Notes under the pieces: model-generated
What the model saw: only the letters and a program-made list of their open reading frames with translations
Told to the model about the DNA's origin: nothing
Database searches by the model: none
Shown: piece after piece, positions 1-13,046 of the stretch
Layout: every line of letters begins with the position of its first letter
Position numbering within the stretch: position 1 is the stretch's first letter
DNA from: Deuterostichococcus epilithicus
Taxonomy: Eukaryota > Chlorophyta > Trebouxiophyceae > Prasiolales > Stichococcaceae
DNA length: 64,000 nucleotides
Direction: 5' to 3'
Assembly: GCA_033439295.1 (NCBI GenBank)
Contig: JAVTLE010000023.1
Coordinates: 496,001 to 560,000, forward strand
Made by a program: the position numbers and the translations under genes

Positions 1-81
1 GAACCTTTTGAACCTACGTTGCTGACCATGTCATCCTGGCTGCAGCCGCACCCCGAGTCACAAACCATGCGCTGCCTGCAG

Positions 82-3000
82 GCATCGGCGCGCCCTCACT
101 GCAGCGGGCGGCGCCTCCGCCAATCTGACGACAGTGGATATCACTCTCGTCACGCGCATGATCCGTGAGTGCTGCCCACCCACGCCTCTGCCTGAGTTGC
201 ATCGGTGATGCAGTTTCCTGCCAACCCAAGTGCTGCAGGGGCTCTGCCGGCGCAGCGCACAGGCACCTCGCAGCGGCGTTGCATGGCCTACAAGCGGACG
301 GGGTTTAGGGAGGAGCGCTTCTGCAGTATTGCTCGTGCACCCTGTAGCGCCGCACCCCCCAAAAAAGCTGTGCGAATCCTACTCAGAGCAACTTAGCTTT
401 TTCGCTTCCTAGCGGAGAATATAAAGGCCCTGGCTATTTTGGTTAGGCTAGGGGCTAGGGGCTATATTTCTCCACGACGAAGCAAACGTATTGAGACTCG
501 TTCCTGAGGCTCCTCTCTGGGATGCACGACTTTGCAAGGTCTTTCAACCTGACTCGAGTATGTGTGACGACTGCAGCGGTGGACGCTGTGCTGCCCAGGC
601 AACTAGTCGCCGCAGCGCTCGGCGGTGGCCGCTTCGAGGCGGCGTCTGGGCGGCTGGGCGTTCGAATGAGCGCGGCACTGCTAGACGACCAGATCGTGAC
701 CAGACAGGTGTGCCAGGATGCCGCCGGCGCCGCTGGGACTGCTTCAATTCAGCCATGCATCCTCCTCAGGAAAGAGGCCTGCAGGGCAGCTTGAATGGAC
801 AGGCGCTGTCCCCGCTGTCGCCACAGGACTGACGCCAAAGGCGTGTCACCAGCCCCCGGCTGCCCAATGTTCGGCAGCGGCCAGGAACACTGCTGAGCCA
901 AAGGCGCTGGCACTCGGTCGGGGGCGGCCTGCATCCTCCGGAGCAGAATGCTTCAGAATGCATCGTCTGAGCATGTCAGCATGTGAAACATGGGCATGCG
1001 CAGGTGCTGGCAACAGGGGGGTTGCAGCAGCGGGTCACACGCGATGCGGTCAGTGGCTGGAATGTACCGGTGGCCACGACAGTCAGTCTTGTCGCCCCGG
1101 GTAGCATTGGCATCGTGTCGCCAAACGTCAGCGCTGCAGCCCTCAGGTGAGATAGCCGTCCGACGGCAACAGCTCGATGTGGAGGCAACGTAAGCAGGTA
1201 GGGTCTAATGCATGGCATGACGCAGGAGGCCGAGCATCTGAGCAAAGATGGACATCCTCCGTTAAGCCCTGAGGATGACCTCGCACTACGTCATGCCGAT
1301 GAGGGGCGACCACCGCCAACCACAGTAGTGCCTAGGAGCGAACTCAATGCAACTAATGGTGAAATCTTCGTGCGGTCAACGTGGCAAGGCCGAAATGCGT
1401 CTCACACAGCCCTAGTTTTCGCTCCCATCCCGATCGGCCCCCCTCGGGTCGGTGACATGGATGAACACTTTCCTCCTCCTCTGACGCAGCAGGCCTGCCA
1501 GCGATCCCGCTGGGGGTGCCACATCAGAGGACCCAGCAGTACTGTTTCACACAACCGCAAGGCGGCTGCAGCTGTCGAGCGTGTGCACATGTGTACCGAG
1601 GAGCATAATCGGAACATTGAATCCTGCAACCCTACTGCAGGGACAGCGGCAGCTCGCTGAGCAGCGCCGGCATCGCCGGCATCATTATCGGCGCGGTGGG
1701 CGCATTCGCCATCCTGGCGGCAGCGGCTGCACTGGGTGCGCTCCGTGAACGCTGTATACTCCCGTGCAATGCCGATCTGCATGGCCGCTGCTGCTGTTCG
1801 TGTTGCTCAAGTATGTTCAGTGGGTGTTGGGTGTCGGGTGTCATGGACACAATCGAAAAGTCATAGTGCCATCCCGAGCTTTGAGGTTTGCGCCGTCCGC
1901 TGCCGTCCTCCAGCGTGCCTTGCGGAGCGCTTGTCTGCCTGCAAAGCGAGCTCGCCTATGAGCGGCATGCTGTGGCACGAAGGTGTGCTGTTCGTCACCC
2001 GGCGGGTCGGCGGCGGCAGCCTGATCGCGCAGTCCCCAACGCCTCCCAAAGACGAGCTCAGCACATCGGCGACATCCACGCCTCCAGAGACCGGCGCTGC
2101 GCTGCCAGGTCCCGCAGTTGAAGGTCAGATCTTTCATCATGGCACGACGCCTGCATCAGATGTGCCCACCCGCCAGCAGCGACTCTGAGCGGTGGTATCG
2201 GCCCCTGCCTGCAGTTGGTGGCTAAGACATGAGCCACTTGAGCCACCTAACATAGTTGATGCGGACGTGCTGTCAGGCTTCAGACGACCAGCATCCTGCT
2301 TCCACAGGCCTCGACTCTGTGGCCATTCTGGCCAGGCTTCGCGCGCACAGCACCACCACAGCAGCAGCGTCATCGCCGACAGCCGCCGGCGCGCCGGCAC
2401 CAGGCGGCGGCGCCGCCGGCGGCAGCCCCCCAAAGAGCGGCAAGCTGTCGATGTCATCGCAGCCGAGCCTGGCCAGCGCTGGCAGCCTCGGCGAACGAGA
2501 GATCTCGGTGGACGAGATCGAGATCTGCCGCCACCCGGACAGGACCCCGATCGAGCTGGGCGCCGGATCATTCGGCCAGGTGAGATCTAGCCCCCGGGTT
2601 CCCGCGACCCACTAGACGTCTGTACTGCCGGCGAGGTTACTGCGACAACCTCCCTGTGCTTGAAATGTGCGCTCGCCAATTGCATACCTTCCCGGCGTAG
2701 GTGTTGAAGGGTCTGCGATGGGGCATGCAGGAGGTGCGGAACTTTCATGATCAAGAAATCTTTGCGATTGTTTCCATTTTTTTATTAAACGTCTGTGAAA
2801 ACTTGAAACGAATGCAGGTTTGTGTTTGTTGGCCAGCATTGCGTTTTCTGTCTTGTCTGGGGCCGCTTTCTTGGCCGCTGCCACTGTTATCCCGTATCAC
2901 TGAAAGACCTGCACGTCGTGGTTTTCTTCGGCGCAGGTCGCTGTGAAGCAGCTGTCCTGCAGCGGGCCAGCCCACTCGTGGCTCAGCATGCTGCGCAAGG

Positions 3001-5452
3001 AAGTCGGCATCATGCAGAAGGTCCGCCGCCCAGCCGCTGCGCCGCACCATGCCTGCGTAGCTCTGGCGCCTTTTGTGGTCCGCCCTTCTGACCGCCTTCT
3101 GTGTGGCATTCTGCAGAAAAGCTGCATGTGTAATCAAGGTGCCTTGTTTCTGACCTGCCCTGCCACTGTGGTGCAGGTTTCCTTCGACCGGAACATCGTG
3201 CAGTACTATGGCGCTTGCTTAGAGGACGCCCAGTCTGCCATGCTGGTGATGGAGTACATGGCAGGTAAGGCCTTGCATGCCTTTGTCGCTTCCCCTTCCC
3301 TCCTACTTCTGCCGACTAGTCGGTTGCCTGAAGCTGCATCGCCAGTTGCGTACTGCACAGGAGCTGCTTTCGATCGCCCCAGGCCTACCAGCGCTCAGCG
3401 CCCCCTGCATCGACTACGGGGTTTAGGGTATAAGGCTGGTCCACCGCACGACTGGAGGCTCAACACCTCTCCATGTCCACCGGCTGCTCACACTCAGCCC
3501 CATGGCCCCCAGATTGCTCAGCCAGGACGCAAAATTCTGAGAAAATCCCTGCCGCAGGCGGCGACCTGCGCCAGGCGCTGTCCCTGGATGCGACGGGGGA
3601 GCTGGACTGGCACCGGCACGGCCGCGGCGTTGCGCTCGACGTCGCGCGGGGGCTGCAGTTCCTGCACGCCTGCGGCGTTGTTCACAGGTGGGAACCCCTC
3701 CCTGTGCGGCGTGTCAAGCGAGCTGCAGTCGCTGCCGACTGCCACAGCACTGGCAGCTCAGCTTGGCTGCCCCCGCTCCTGAGGAAGGTTGCAGCCCGCC
3801 GGGCTGGGCCTCCTGCAGAGCGCAGCGCTGAGCGATGATGTTGTGGGGGGGCCACCTTGCAAAGCTCAAAAGCGCTGCAGCCTGCTGCGATGCACAAGCG
3901 CGCCGCTTTTGATGAAAGGCGGCGCTGCGCTGCTAGCATAGTGGCACCACATATGTGTTGGGCAATACCCGCGCTGCCTCCATGTGCTTGCACAGCCAGC
4001 TGGCGATCACAGTCCTGCTGCAGATGACATTACGTGTCAATCCCTTGACCCGTCGTGTGTGCAGGGACCTGAAGTCCTCGAATGTGCTGCTGACATACGA
4101 CGGGGTGGCCAAAATCGGGTGAGGCACTCGGCAGTTGCACCTGTCAACCGCCGCTTGCGATGCATGCCGCAGCCTCAGCAAGTGGTGCTCAGGCTGCCGA
4201 GGCTGGCGTCGGCAGCCTTGGACTGTCCACACCACCTTCCTTCCCCTCCCCTCAGCACCAGGTCTCTCCGTCTCAGCGCCGCTGCTTGTCCTGCTGGCGC
4301 CCGCACCCCGGCAGGTGCTTTACTACCGGTGCCGACTGTGCATTTCTTCAACTGAATTCTCTGTTTTCGAATTTTGTGACAGGGACGTCGGGCTTGCGAA
4401 GCTCATACACAACGACGACTCGTCGGTGGTGGCGGTGGGGACTTTTGCGTACGCTGCGCCGGAGATGCTGTTGGGCCTCTCATGCAGCGCGGCAGCAGAC
4501 ATCTACAGGTGAGAAGGCGGCTGGATGCCATGCAGGTCTTGGTGCAGTCCCTTCAGCCGTCACCCTGCTGTGGCTGGTGATGCGGTGATCGCTTGGCCTA
4601 GCGGTGTTTCCTACCTTCAAACCTCAGCCCTAACAGGAACGATGCTCGTGTCCTGCAGTTTTGGCGTGCTGCTGTGGGAGATAGCCACTAAGGACCGGCC
4701 TGTCAGAGGCCAGAGGAGGTGCGCACGCCCAGAATTGGTGGCCACACTGCTTGCAACCTGTCTGCAGGCGGTGCATACAATGGTGGTGCATGCAGTGTTG
4801 TGGCGGACCCACAGACCATCCACCACAAATCACATATGCACAGCTCGCCTCCAACTCTTCCAACCGCCTGTCGGGGTGTTTCGCCCCCTCAACCAGGGTT
4901 GTGCGCTGCATGGCATGCAATCCCTGCCGATTGTGGTGTGCAGGGACCTGCGATGCCCTCAGGAAGGACCGCATGGGCTGCAGCAGCTCATTGACGAATG
5001 CGTTTCGGTCGACCCGGAACTCCGGCCGACTGCACAGCAGGTGGCCCCTGCCGACTCACGCTCTGACAGGCCTCACCTGGCGCCTCACGGTGCAAGAGCT
5101 GTACGAACTAGATCTGCAGTGGCGACGACTTCGTGTGTGCCTTGTGACTGCTGACACCTCCTTCCCAGATATACCACCTGTTTCGGGGCAGGTTCACATG
5201 TAATAGGCAGGGGATGCCGAAAGCGCGATGGCAAACGTCACAGCTCTTGCAACTCAATCCTTTTCGTGCTCTGCCGTGCCGCAGATCTTCCAGCGCATCA
5301 GCGTGCTGCCCGGCCTCGAGGACGGCCCCAGCGTCTCCAGCTCCCTGAAGACATACAGCGCGCCCGCGCTGGCGCTGCGGCAGTCCATACCACGCGAGGG
5401 GTTGCAGCGCCTGCTGTCTCAAGAACATCATGACATCGCCGGCGGAGCTTGA
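82..5452 (+). CDS. Receptor-like TKL-type protein kinase (5' end not resolved)
   Basis: Putative membrane receptor kinase transferring phosphate from ATP to Ser/Thr (or Tyr) of unknown targets. Extracellular exons with Asn-Leu-Thr or Asn-Val-Ser sequons lie at 82-164, about 523-707 and 1004-1146. The exon from 1641 encodes a hydrophobic Gly/Ala/Ile helix ending in an Arg, a single transmembrane segment. A Ser/Pro/Gly-rich juxtamembrane stretch (about 2336 on) leads into the kinase domain: glycine loop GAGSFGQ (exon end 2579), VAVK lysine (2937-3020), C-helix KEVGIM, hinge VMEYMAG (3177-3264), 3558-3687, HRDLKSSN catalytic loop (split by the 3687/4065 intron), DVG in place of DFG at 4383, APE (4383-4508), 4659-4718, 4944-5040 and a final exon 5285-5452 ending TGA. 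Lys, Glu, HRD Asp and the DVG Asp are present, so the enzyme may be active. The first exon and signal peptide were not found and may lie left of the window. The kinase call is firm; the receptor topology is inferred. Confidence 0.85.
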
Positions 5453-5835
5453 CGCACGGGTTTCGGCGTCATCAGGCCCTAACAAGGCGGCAGCTGAGGG
5501 CGCAACGAGCGCGGCGCCGCCGACGAGCCAGGCGGTCACGATGCCCTCTCCACAGCCGCCCTGCCACCCAGCGGCGGCGGCTGCGGGGAGGCATCGTGAC
5601 CGGCTGCCGCAATGTGCCCACCCAGCCAAGAGTTTGTGTATAGCAACGTGGGGGGTGGCTGCAGCCAGTCTGCAACGGGGAATCAGGTCCGTCCCGCAAT
5701 CTGAACGCTGCTGCAAACGGCGACGCTTATTGCAGGACGTCTCTCAGTGAGCGTGACTTCAGAAAGCGTAAATTCAGGTTGCATTCTCTAAACCAGAAAA
5801 GTTGGCAGCGCGGTTATAAGTCCTTGTGCAATTGT

Positions 5836-5927
5836 TGTAAGGGTGGCGCAGCAAGTGGGTTTTCGTTTGAAATGTCAGTTGAGCGGACACTGCGTGATCC
5901 TGAGGTACTTCAACAGTCCTTCATGTA
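5836..5927 (+). promoter_or_regulatory. TGTAA polyadenylation motifs downstream of the kinase gene
   Basis: TGTAA occurs at 5836-5840 and again at 5923-5927, about 385 and 470 bases after the kinase stop codon. TGTAA is the usual poly(A) signal in chlorophyte nuclear genes. The 5453-6374 interval lies between two convergent genes and holds nothing else recognised, so it is read as the two 3' untranslated regions plus spacer. Confidence 0.5.
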
Positions 5928-6374
5928 ATTTGATGCCTATTGGAGACCAAATGTCGCTGAGCGAGCGAACGTTTCTAGAATAACGGAAAATCATCCACGA
6001 GCAACACCCCGGTGCCGCAATGAGAGAAACAACGACATTCACGTACGGGGTGTACAGGGCACAAACCGTCGCTCGAGAAAGGTTTGTTGACTTGCACTCC
6101 GCGATCTGCGGCACACCCACCAGGAATTGCAGACATGGTCTTGGCAGCGTTGCACACCCAACCCAGCATCGTGCCAGACCACCAGCCACCCCAGCAGCAT
6201 CCATTGGCTAAATTTCGACCAGGCTGTAAGCTCTGCAGCTTGTGCTGCCGGTGCTGAGCGCCTCCGCCCATTTGCGGCACGGGTGGGGACATGGGGTATA
6301 CCGGTGCCGACGGTGTCCCGCGGCGCACAGTTTCGCGACAGGAACGCCCCTCTTGTTGTGGAACGGACGGTGCT

Positions 6375-9300
6375 TCAGTCCTGCTCGTCGTAACCTGCGA
6401 TGCCGGCATCGCGGCGAGGCGTCAGTCCAAGTATGTGGAAGAATGAGGCACTTAGGGTTTAGGGTTCAGGGTTTGGAAGGACGCCTGAGCTTGCAGCATC
6501 CACCAAGAAACCACGGGAGGGGCACTCACTTGGGTCGATTGCGCCAACCATCAGCTTGACCTGCAGCGCAATCCAGGCTTTGACATTGAAGAAACGTTGA
6601 AGCGACCCATTGAGCACCCCGACAAACAGGCGTTACATGGATGCTTCCCCAGGCGCAAAGTGTGTGGGCTACATGTGAAGCTTGTCTGGCTGCACACACA
6701 GGCGAGACATGCTTTCGAGGAACTCAAATCAACGATTGTGCTCTTGATGTGACTCACCAGCCACAGCTCTGGCGTGAGTGTCACGCCCTTGCGGGAATAC
6801 TCCTCCGCCTGCGATATGGCAGCAGACCAAGCGGGTTGGCATTGGCTGCTGGATGAGAACGAGCGCTGTGGCCTCACACCTGGCTGCCATTGGCAAGGCA
6901 CAGTGCATGCATTGTGTTGTTTGCACTGCTGGCTCACCTCGAGCTCGAAGTACGAGGTTGCGTCGACGACGTTCTGCAGAGCAGGAAAGCATGTGGACGT
7001 CAACATCAGTGCCAGCCACACTGGTCGCAATGCCATGGACGTCATGCAAGTCTTGATCAGCCACATGTCATGCACGTCTCCAGGAAGCCAGATGCGCACC
7101 CCGATTTCCATGTCGTTGTCCAGTTCACCTGGTTGTGAAAGTGATTTATATTATTGTGAAAGATTAATCACATATATACAGAGTAAAAAAAATCAAGACA
7201 GAAATCATAATTTTGTTGGCGCAGACGGCTGTTTGCACTGTGTTGTCTGCGCTGTGGAGGAGGCAGGCACCCGGCACACACTGTGGGCAGCGACCGGCGA
7301 GCAAGACGAGCAAAGGTGCTCACCCAAAAAGCGCTGCGCCTTTTGGTCCTGTGGCGAACAAAATGAAAACCAACATATTGTCAGAGAATCATTTGGGAAT
7401 CCTCATCTTCTCCTTGTTGGCGCAGGCAGGTGTTTTGCACTGTCTGCATCGTGGAAACGGGCGAGCGCCGCAACACACTGCGGGCCGCGGCCGGCGAGCA
7501 AGGCGCGCCGGGACAGCATCCCAAAACCCCAGAGACACCGCGAGGGCGCAGGGCATCGAACGCCTCGCAGCGGTGGGACCAGCTGACGACTCGCTTTCAG
7601 GTTGGCAATGACCGATGAGGTCGAGAGTGTGTAGCGAGGTCTGTCACTTAGGCGGCGCACCTTGCCGACTTGCGCGAATTCGAAGGAGATGGCGCCTGGG
7701 CCGTACGGCGACATTGCGGCAGCCTGTTTGGCCTGCAGCGGACACATACACACGACACAAGGTCAGCCATCAATTGAACCTGTGAGGATGTTGCAATGGC
7801 CTGCTGGTCCGGAACACGGCTTCCGACAGCGTCACAAATGACGCTGCGGCAGCCCGCTTGGGGGCGTGCAGCAGGCCGCCAGGAGGCGCATCTGGCCAGC
7901 AGGCCCAGGCCACACAGTGCAGGGGCCCACATGTACAAGTGTCCGCAGAACAGTGAACCATAGAAGCAGGGCGGCACGTGCCTCCAGCGCCGCGGGCTCA
8001 GGCCAGGGCGACCTCCGCACAGCCTCTGCAGTGCACTGCAGTGCGTGAGGAACTTCGAGCTGCTGCGCACGAGCCGCAGAGGGGAACGCACCTGCTGGAT
8101 GACGCGCTTGACGGTGCCGTGCGGCTCGCCGACGGGCTCGCCGTCCGAGATGACAATCACCTATCACGCGCGCACAGCCGCGCTGTCAGCGGCCTTGCAA
8201 GGGCAGGTGCAGGGTGTGGCAGCGCGTGCACACGAGGGCGAATCAGAGCGGCATGCGCCAAGGTAGAGGACGACTGTGCTGCACGGGCAGATGACGGCAG
8301 CAGGGAGCACAGGTCAGATGAGCGGCAAGGGTGGCGCGGGCGCTGCTGCACCAGCAAAGAGTGGGGAAACAGAGACAAAGACAAGACAAAGACAAAGTCT
8401 ACTAGGAGAGGGAAGGCCCACAGTCGCTGTCAGAAAGATTCTTTGGTTTGTCAGAAAGAAGAAAGGGAAGAATTGCGCACCAGGATGGGCTTTTGCAGGT
8501 CGCGCTTCTGGATGCCAGACATGAGGAAAGGGCGGATGACCTTCGTGTCCAGGTTGGTGCCCAGCGGCGTCATGCCGTTGAACTGGACCTGGCGGCCGCA
8601 CAGAGAAAAGGGTTGTGTGGATCGCTTGTGGGCGTTTGAGCTGATGAAACCCATCGAGCGATGCCGGGGCGGCGCCGTGCCACTGGTGTGGGCCTCGGCT
8701 GCAGCCCCAGTTGGTGGGAACCCTTGCAGGTGAGGAACAATAGTGAGATCGGATAGGAACGGAACCTTCGAGACCCTCGAAAGCACTGAGCCCCAACCCC
8801 CGCAGCGCACGCACCGCACATTATGTGGCGGGCATCCGGGGCACAGGTTCGCTTTCACTTTTGTTCGGGGCTGCAACCCTGAATACTTGTGAGACCACTT
8901 GTGAGGCCTTGCAGTACAGACGCATGCAGTGTCCGGATTTGCGTTTCAGCTTGTCGTACCTGGGACACCAGGTTGGTTGCGGAGCCCGCGTCGCGGATGC
9001 CGTTCCCTTCCACGTTGTTGTTCATGAAGCGAACCAGAATGCCGTCGTCATCGAACAGTGTCGCCACCTGCATTTTGAAGTTTTGTAGAGAGTTCACAAG
9101 GCTTGGGCTTCAGTGTTTGAGGAAAACCACAGTGCAGGAAGCGCGCCAAAATGCCGTTGCCTTACTACAGCATCGCCACATATGCGATGAGGTCCGAGGT
9201 ATTTGAGGGTGTATCAGAGACCACCTAACGGGCCAGAGCAGGCACAGGCAGCGGCCCCGCTGCAGAAGGGCGAGGCCAAGGACGGGGAATCCGGGAGGAA

Positions 9301-12300
9301 GAAGTAGGCGTGGAGATAGCACGGTGTGGAAGAATTCGGACTTTCAAGAAGGAAAGGTCTTAAGAGGCAACAGAAGGGAGGCGGCGGCACCTCAGCAACG
9401 CGGCCCAGGATGAGCTTGAGGTCGTCAATGCGCTCGCCGCGCTCCTCGAACACCATCGACCCCGAGTCGTCTGCGCCGGCAGCATGAGCCCGTGTCAAGA
9501 GGGTCGTGGAGGGAGCAAGCGTGTGCAGCGAGCCTGCAGGTCCAGCGCCAGTGGGCGCCTTCCATGCTTGAAGGCTAGTCCTCCCAGCGTGGGGACCATG
9601 CGTCAGGCATCGTGGCTTGTGAGCAGAGCGGAAATCCAATCTCGTGCGAGGAATCTAGAGCCCGATGAGAAGTCACACACCGGCGTAGATGACGATGTCG
9701 TACAGAGCCAGCTGCGCCAGATCGGTAGCCAGCTCCAGGGGCATGTTCCACTTCTGGCTCAGCGCCCTGCAACCGCAATCCAACTGGCATGGGAGTTGTC
9801 ACAGGTCGGCGGAGTGCACTCTGGTTGCACTTGCCGAAAGAGTCGCCACGTTTTGTTGAGTGCACTCGATTTAGAAATGGCCCCAACTGCCAGCGCCTAA
9901 ATTGCAGTGCTTGGCGCGGTGTCACGGACTCTGCCCCATCGGCACTCAGCCCCGGACTGCAACAGCAGCCGCTTACATACACCCCTTGTCTCGGGCGGTG
10001 CGCGTACGTGGCCAGAGGGGCGGGTGCTCCGACAGGGCGCAGAGAAACTACAGGCAGCGAGTCCCGGAAGCAAGCAGTCGGAAAGCGCACTGGAAGTTGA
10101 CGCAATCGAGGCGGGCAAAGACGCGCTGCAGCGCCTGAGGCGGGTAGAAGGCCTCCAGCCTGCGGCAGCGCGACAGGTTGTCGTTTCTACGGTATTAAGC
10201 AATGAGGCTGTGCGCGATGACGGCTGGACCATAAGGCGTCGACCGCTGGTATGAAGGGTCGTGCTTCCAGCTAGCAGGCGCCCATACTCACATTCCTGTG
10301 GCGGAATGTCCGGCGCCGCCGCAGGCTGACTGACCCGCCGACGCCCGCTCAAACAGTGGAGGCACATAATCGGGCGCGCCATGAGCGCCCGTACAGGAAG
10401 AGGGTTCAGGGATCAGGAAGGAGCGCACCGGTTGGTCTGTACCATCCTCTGCAGCTTCTGCTGCACCACCGGCGTCACGGAGCCGGCTGAGCCCGGCGGA
10501 CCCATCAGCCCACTCACGCCTGCGTAGCTTGCGTTGGCGCCCTGTGTTTGGCGCACAAACCAGATGTTCACTGGGAGGCGACACGATGTTGTGCTGCCGC
10601 TGTTGAAGGGCTGTCAGATGTTGATGGCGTCATCTGCCAGCCTGCCTTGCTGTGGAGCGCAGCCCCAGCGCCAGCACCACGGTGCACTGGTGGCAAGGTC
10701 AAGCCAGGTCTGGCTTGACCTGGTCGAGTCGAGGAAGGCGGGGCTGCAGACAGGTCGGGAGGCGGACTCTAACCGCGGCAGCGGACCACCTCGCGGCGGT
10801 TAGGCACATTGTACCTGCTGCTGCTGCGGCGCGCCGTAGCCCTGCTGCTGGCCGTATCCCTGCTGCTGGCCGCCCATCTGCTGCGGCGGCTGCTGGCCGT
10901 ACGGCGGCTGCTGGCCGCCCATGTGCTGCTGCGGCGGCTGCTGGCCGTAAGGCGGCTGCTGCCCCGGCGGGGCGCCCGGCCGCGGGCCGCCGGGCTGCTG
11001 GCCATACGGCGGCGGCTGCTGCCCGGGGTAGCCCTGCAAGCAAGCGAGCACGAGCCTCAGCTCGCTGCAACTAGCGTGAGGCGACAGTCAATCACAGTGA
11101 TGCGACTGTCACAGGCAGTCCACGAGGACCTACAGGTTGGCCCGCCATCCACGCAGATGGGCTGCCAGAAAACCTGATTGCACAGCGGCGGGACACCATG
11201 AGCTGGTGCACAGTGACATCAGAAGACGAGTCGGTGCCCGCTTCTGGACACCCAACAGTAGCCCTGCCACCACCAGCTTGGGAGCACGGACGCCGAGTCA
11301 CCTGCTGGCCGGGCGGCGCCTGCTGGCCGGGCGGCGCCTGCTGGCCGGGGAAGCCCTGGGGACGTGGCGGGCCCTGCATATACACACAACACCGGCATGA
11401 ATGACAGCAGACAGCACCTGGAAGCCTTGAGACGTGCTCGGTCGGCATCTGTAAGGGCCAGAGTGGTACGCGCACAGATCGCCGAATGCGCGGCGGCGTG
11501 CACACGGCTCACAACCTTTGTGGCTGTGCGCGATCTTCTAAGCACATCATGCCATGCTGAGGATGTGACGCCGAGCTTGTGGAGCTCTACCTGCTGCCCG
11601 GGGGCACCGCCGAATCCGCTGGGCTGCTGGCCCTGCTGCGGGTACCCCGATGGCGCGCCGGCGCCTGCAGCACCAGATGTACAAGGCTTTTGAGTTTCCG
11701 TAAATTGGCCGTGTGGCTGGACCGCTGCTATGTAAGGCTGGAACGCTGCCACGTCTGGTCCGGGGTGTGCGCAGCAAGCTCTGCTTGCACGGCAGGGTGC
11801 CGGCGCATGGGGGGACACCTGGATATACAGGAGCGGGCGCAGCGCCAGGGTAGCACTGTTGCGGCTGCCACTGCTGGGCACTGCCGGGCTGCTGCTGAGT
11901 ATAGCCAGCCTGATGCGAGTATCCGGCCTGCTGCTGAGCATAGCCGGGCTGCTGCTGTGGGAAGCCGGGGTATTGCTGTGTGTAGCTGGGCTGCGGCAGC
12001 TGGCTCGGCGCCGGGAGGGAGGCCGCTGCAAACGACACCTGGGGGTACCACCCCTGCTGCTGCGCTTGCGGCTGCTGCTGCCACGAGGCCGGCTGGCCGT
12101 AGGGCTGATACCCCGGGGCCGACAGTCCGGCGGAGGGCTGTGCCTGTGAGGGCTGATCGGTGTAGGGCATCGGAGGTCGGGCGTAGGGGGCCTGCTGCTG
12201 GGAGGACTGACCTGGAAACTGGCCCGGCGGGCCGCCAGGAGCAGGCGGTGCGGACGGTCCTGCGCCTGCGGCGACGGGCGCCAGCTGTGTCGGACTGTGT

Positions 12301-12534
12301 TGGACGAGGGGACAGTGGCAAATGAGCAGGCAAAGGCGGAGCCGGGCAGGCGAGAAGCGCCTGCTAGTGGACCAGAAGCGTAGGAAACTTCACCTGGAGG
12401 CGCCGGAGCCGGCCCGCCCGCGCTTCCTGCGTTCACCTGCAGAAGAGGGTATATTTCGGCATCCTGTGGCGGAATGGAGCTGCTAGGCAGCACGCATGTC
12501 GACAATGGCAACTCACTTTGCTCGCTAAACCCAT
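6375..12534 (-). CDS. vWA-domain protein with N-terminal Gln/Gly/Pro/Tyr-rich region (copy 1)
   Basis: Likely a cytosolic adhesion or scaffold protein whose vWA fold binds a divalent metal at a MIDAS site; the substrate is unknown. Exon 1 (12517-12534) encodes only MGLASK, matching the start of its paralogue at 13047. Low-complexity exons follow at about 12396-12436, 11819-12297, 11591-11664, 11302-11373 and 10815-11033, with repeated PGQQAPP, PPYGQQP and GYGQQQ units. The folded part uses 10429-10519, 10091-10159 (FYPPQALQRVF), 9681-9766, 9391-9470 (DDSGSM, the MIDAS DxSxS), 8960-9067, 8481-8588 (GMTPLGT, MIDAS Thr), 8092-8160 (ISDGEP, MIDAS Asp), about 7656-7734, 6938-6973, 6758-6808, 6530-6560 and 6375-6394 (TGA stop). 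The same domain layout is known from fungal vWA proteins. Compared with copy 2 it lacks a roughly 18-residue block between VGK and VVDATS, so either an exon was missed in the 7.0-7.65 kb intron or it has been lost. Confidence 0.82.
6451..6478. repeat. Short interstitial telomere-like (TTTAGGG) stretch
   Basis: Three imperfect units of the plant/algal telomere heptamer (ttaggg, tttaggg, ttcaggg) lie in tandem inside the last intron of vWA copy 1. Single units also appear near 304, 3420, 44297 and 55310. It is too short to be a telomere. Confidence 0.6.
7214..7530. repeat. Two imperfect tandem repeat units in a vWA copy 1 intron
   Basis: A unit beginning with ttggcgcag and containing a tttgcactg core and a cggcgagcaag end occurs at about 7217-7320 and again, diverged, at about 7419-7510. 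Both lie in the long intron between the FAQVGK and VVDATS exons of the minus-strand vWA gene, where copy 2 has an additional exon. No coding match to that missing exon was recognised. Confidence 0.55.
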
Positions 12535-13046
12535 GGGAAGTTGCGAGGGATTTAGCCCGAAGAAGAACCGGAACGTGGGCTTTACAAGCTCGCCGGTGAT
12601 GGCTCCGGAAGCAACAGATATTTCCTGCTGTATCTGAGGCGTTGAAACAGCTGCTGCGGCGAGACGAAGCTGCAGAGTTAGTGCGATCCCAAGTTTGAAC
12701 ACCTGCCGCTTGGGGCACGAAGTTTTAGAGTAGTTTTTGCGGCAGGGCAGGACTTCAGCTCCAGCCAGCTTCCTTCCTCAAAGTCATTCAGTATCGTCAC
12801 GTCAGGGTCACGTCATCTGTATCTTGGCTTCCGCAGAACCTGCGCAGAACCGGATGCAAGCAAGTTGACCGCTTTGCTGCATCGTGCCGTGTCCGCTGTT
12901 GCTTCCGCCCGTGGCACCCTTGTAACGCTCGAGCTCGTTGCCCTTCCAACCCCTTGGACTGCAACCCTACAGACCAAGCGAAGCGTCAGGGAATTTCCAA
13001 CACAACAAACACACAAAGCACAATATACAACACGAAACAACACAAA
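12535..13046. promoter_or_regulatory. Shared head-to-head promoter region of the two vWA paralogues
   Basis: The start codons of the two divergent paralogues are 512 bases apart, so both core promoters and 5' leaders must lie here. The last 50 bases before the plus-strand ATG are rich in CAA/ACA and nearly free of G, a typical unstructured leader, with a good start context (acaaaATGG). A TATA-like aatataca at 13022-13029 is probably too close to the ATG to act as a TATA box. No other motif was identified. Confidence 0.55.

Noticed and set aside
11219-12718. A 499-codon open frame on the minus strand
   Set aside because: It reads through several introns of vWA copy 1 in a different frame from the QQGYG-type exons. 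The paralogue, splice sites and motif order support the spliced model.
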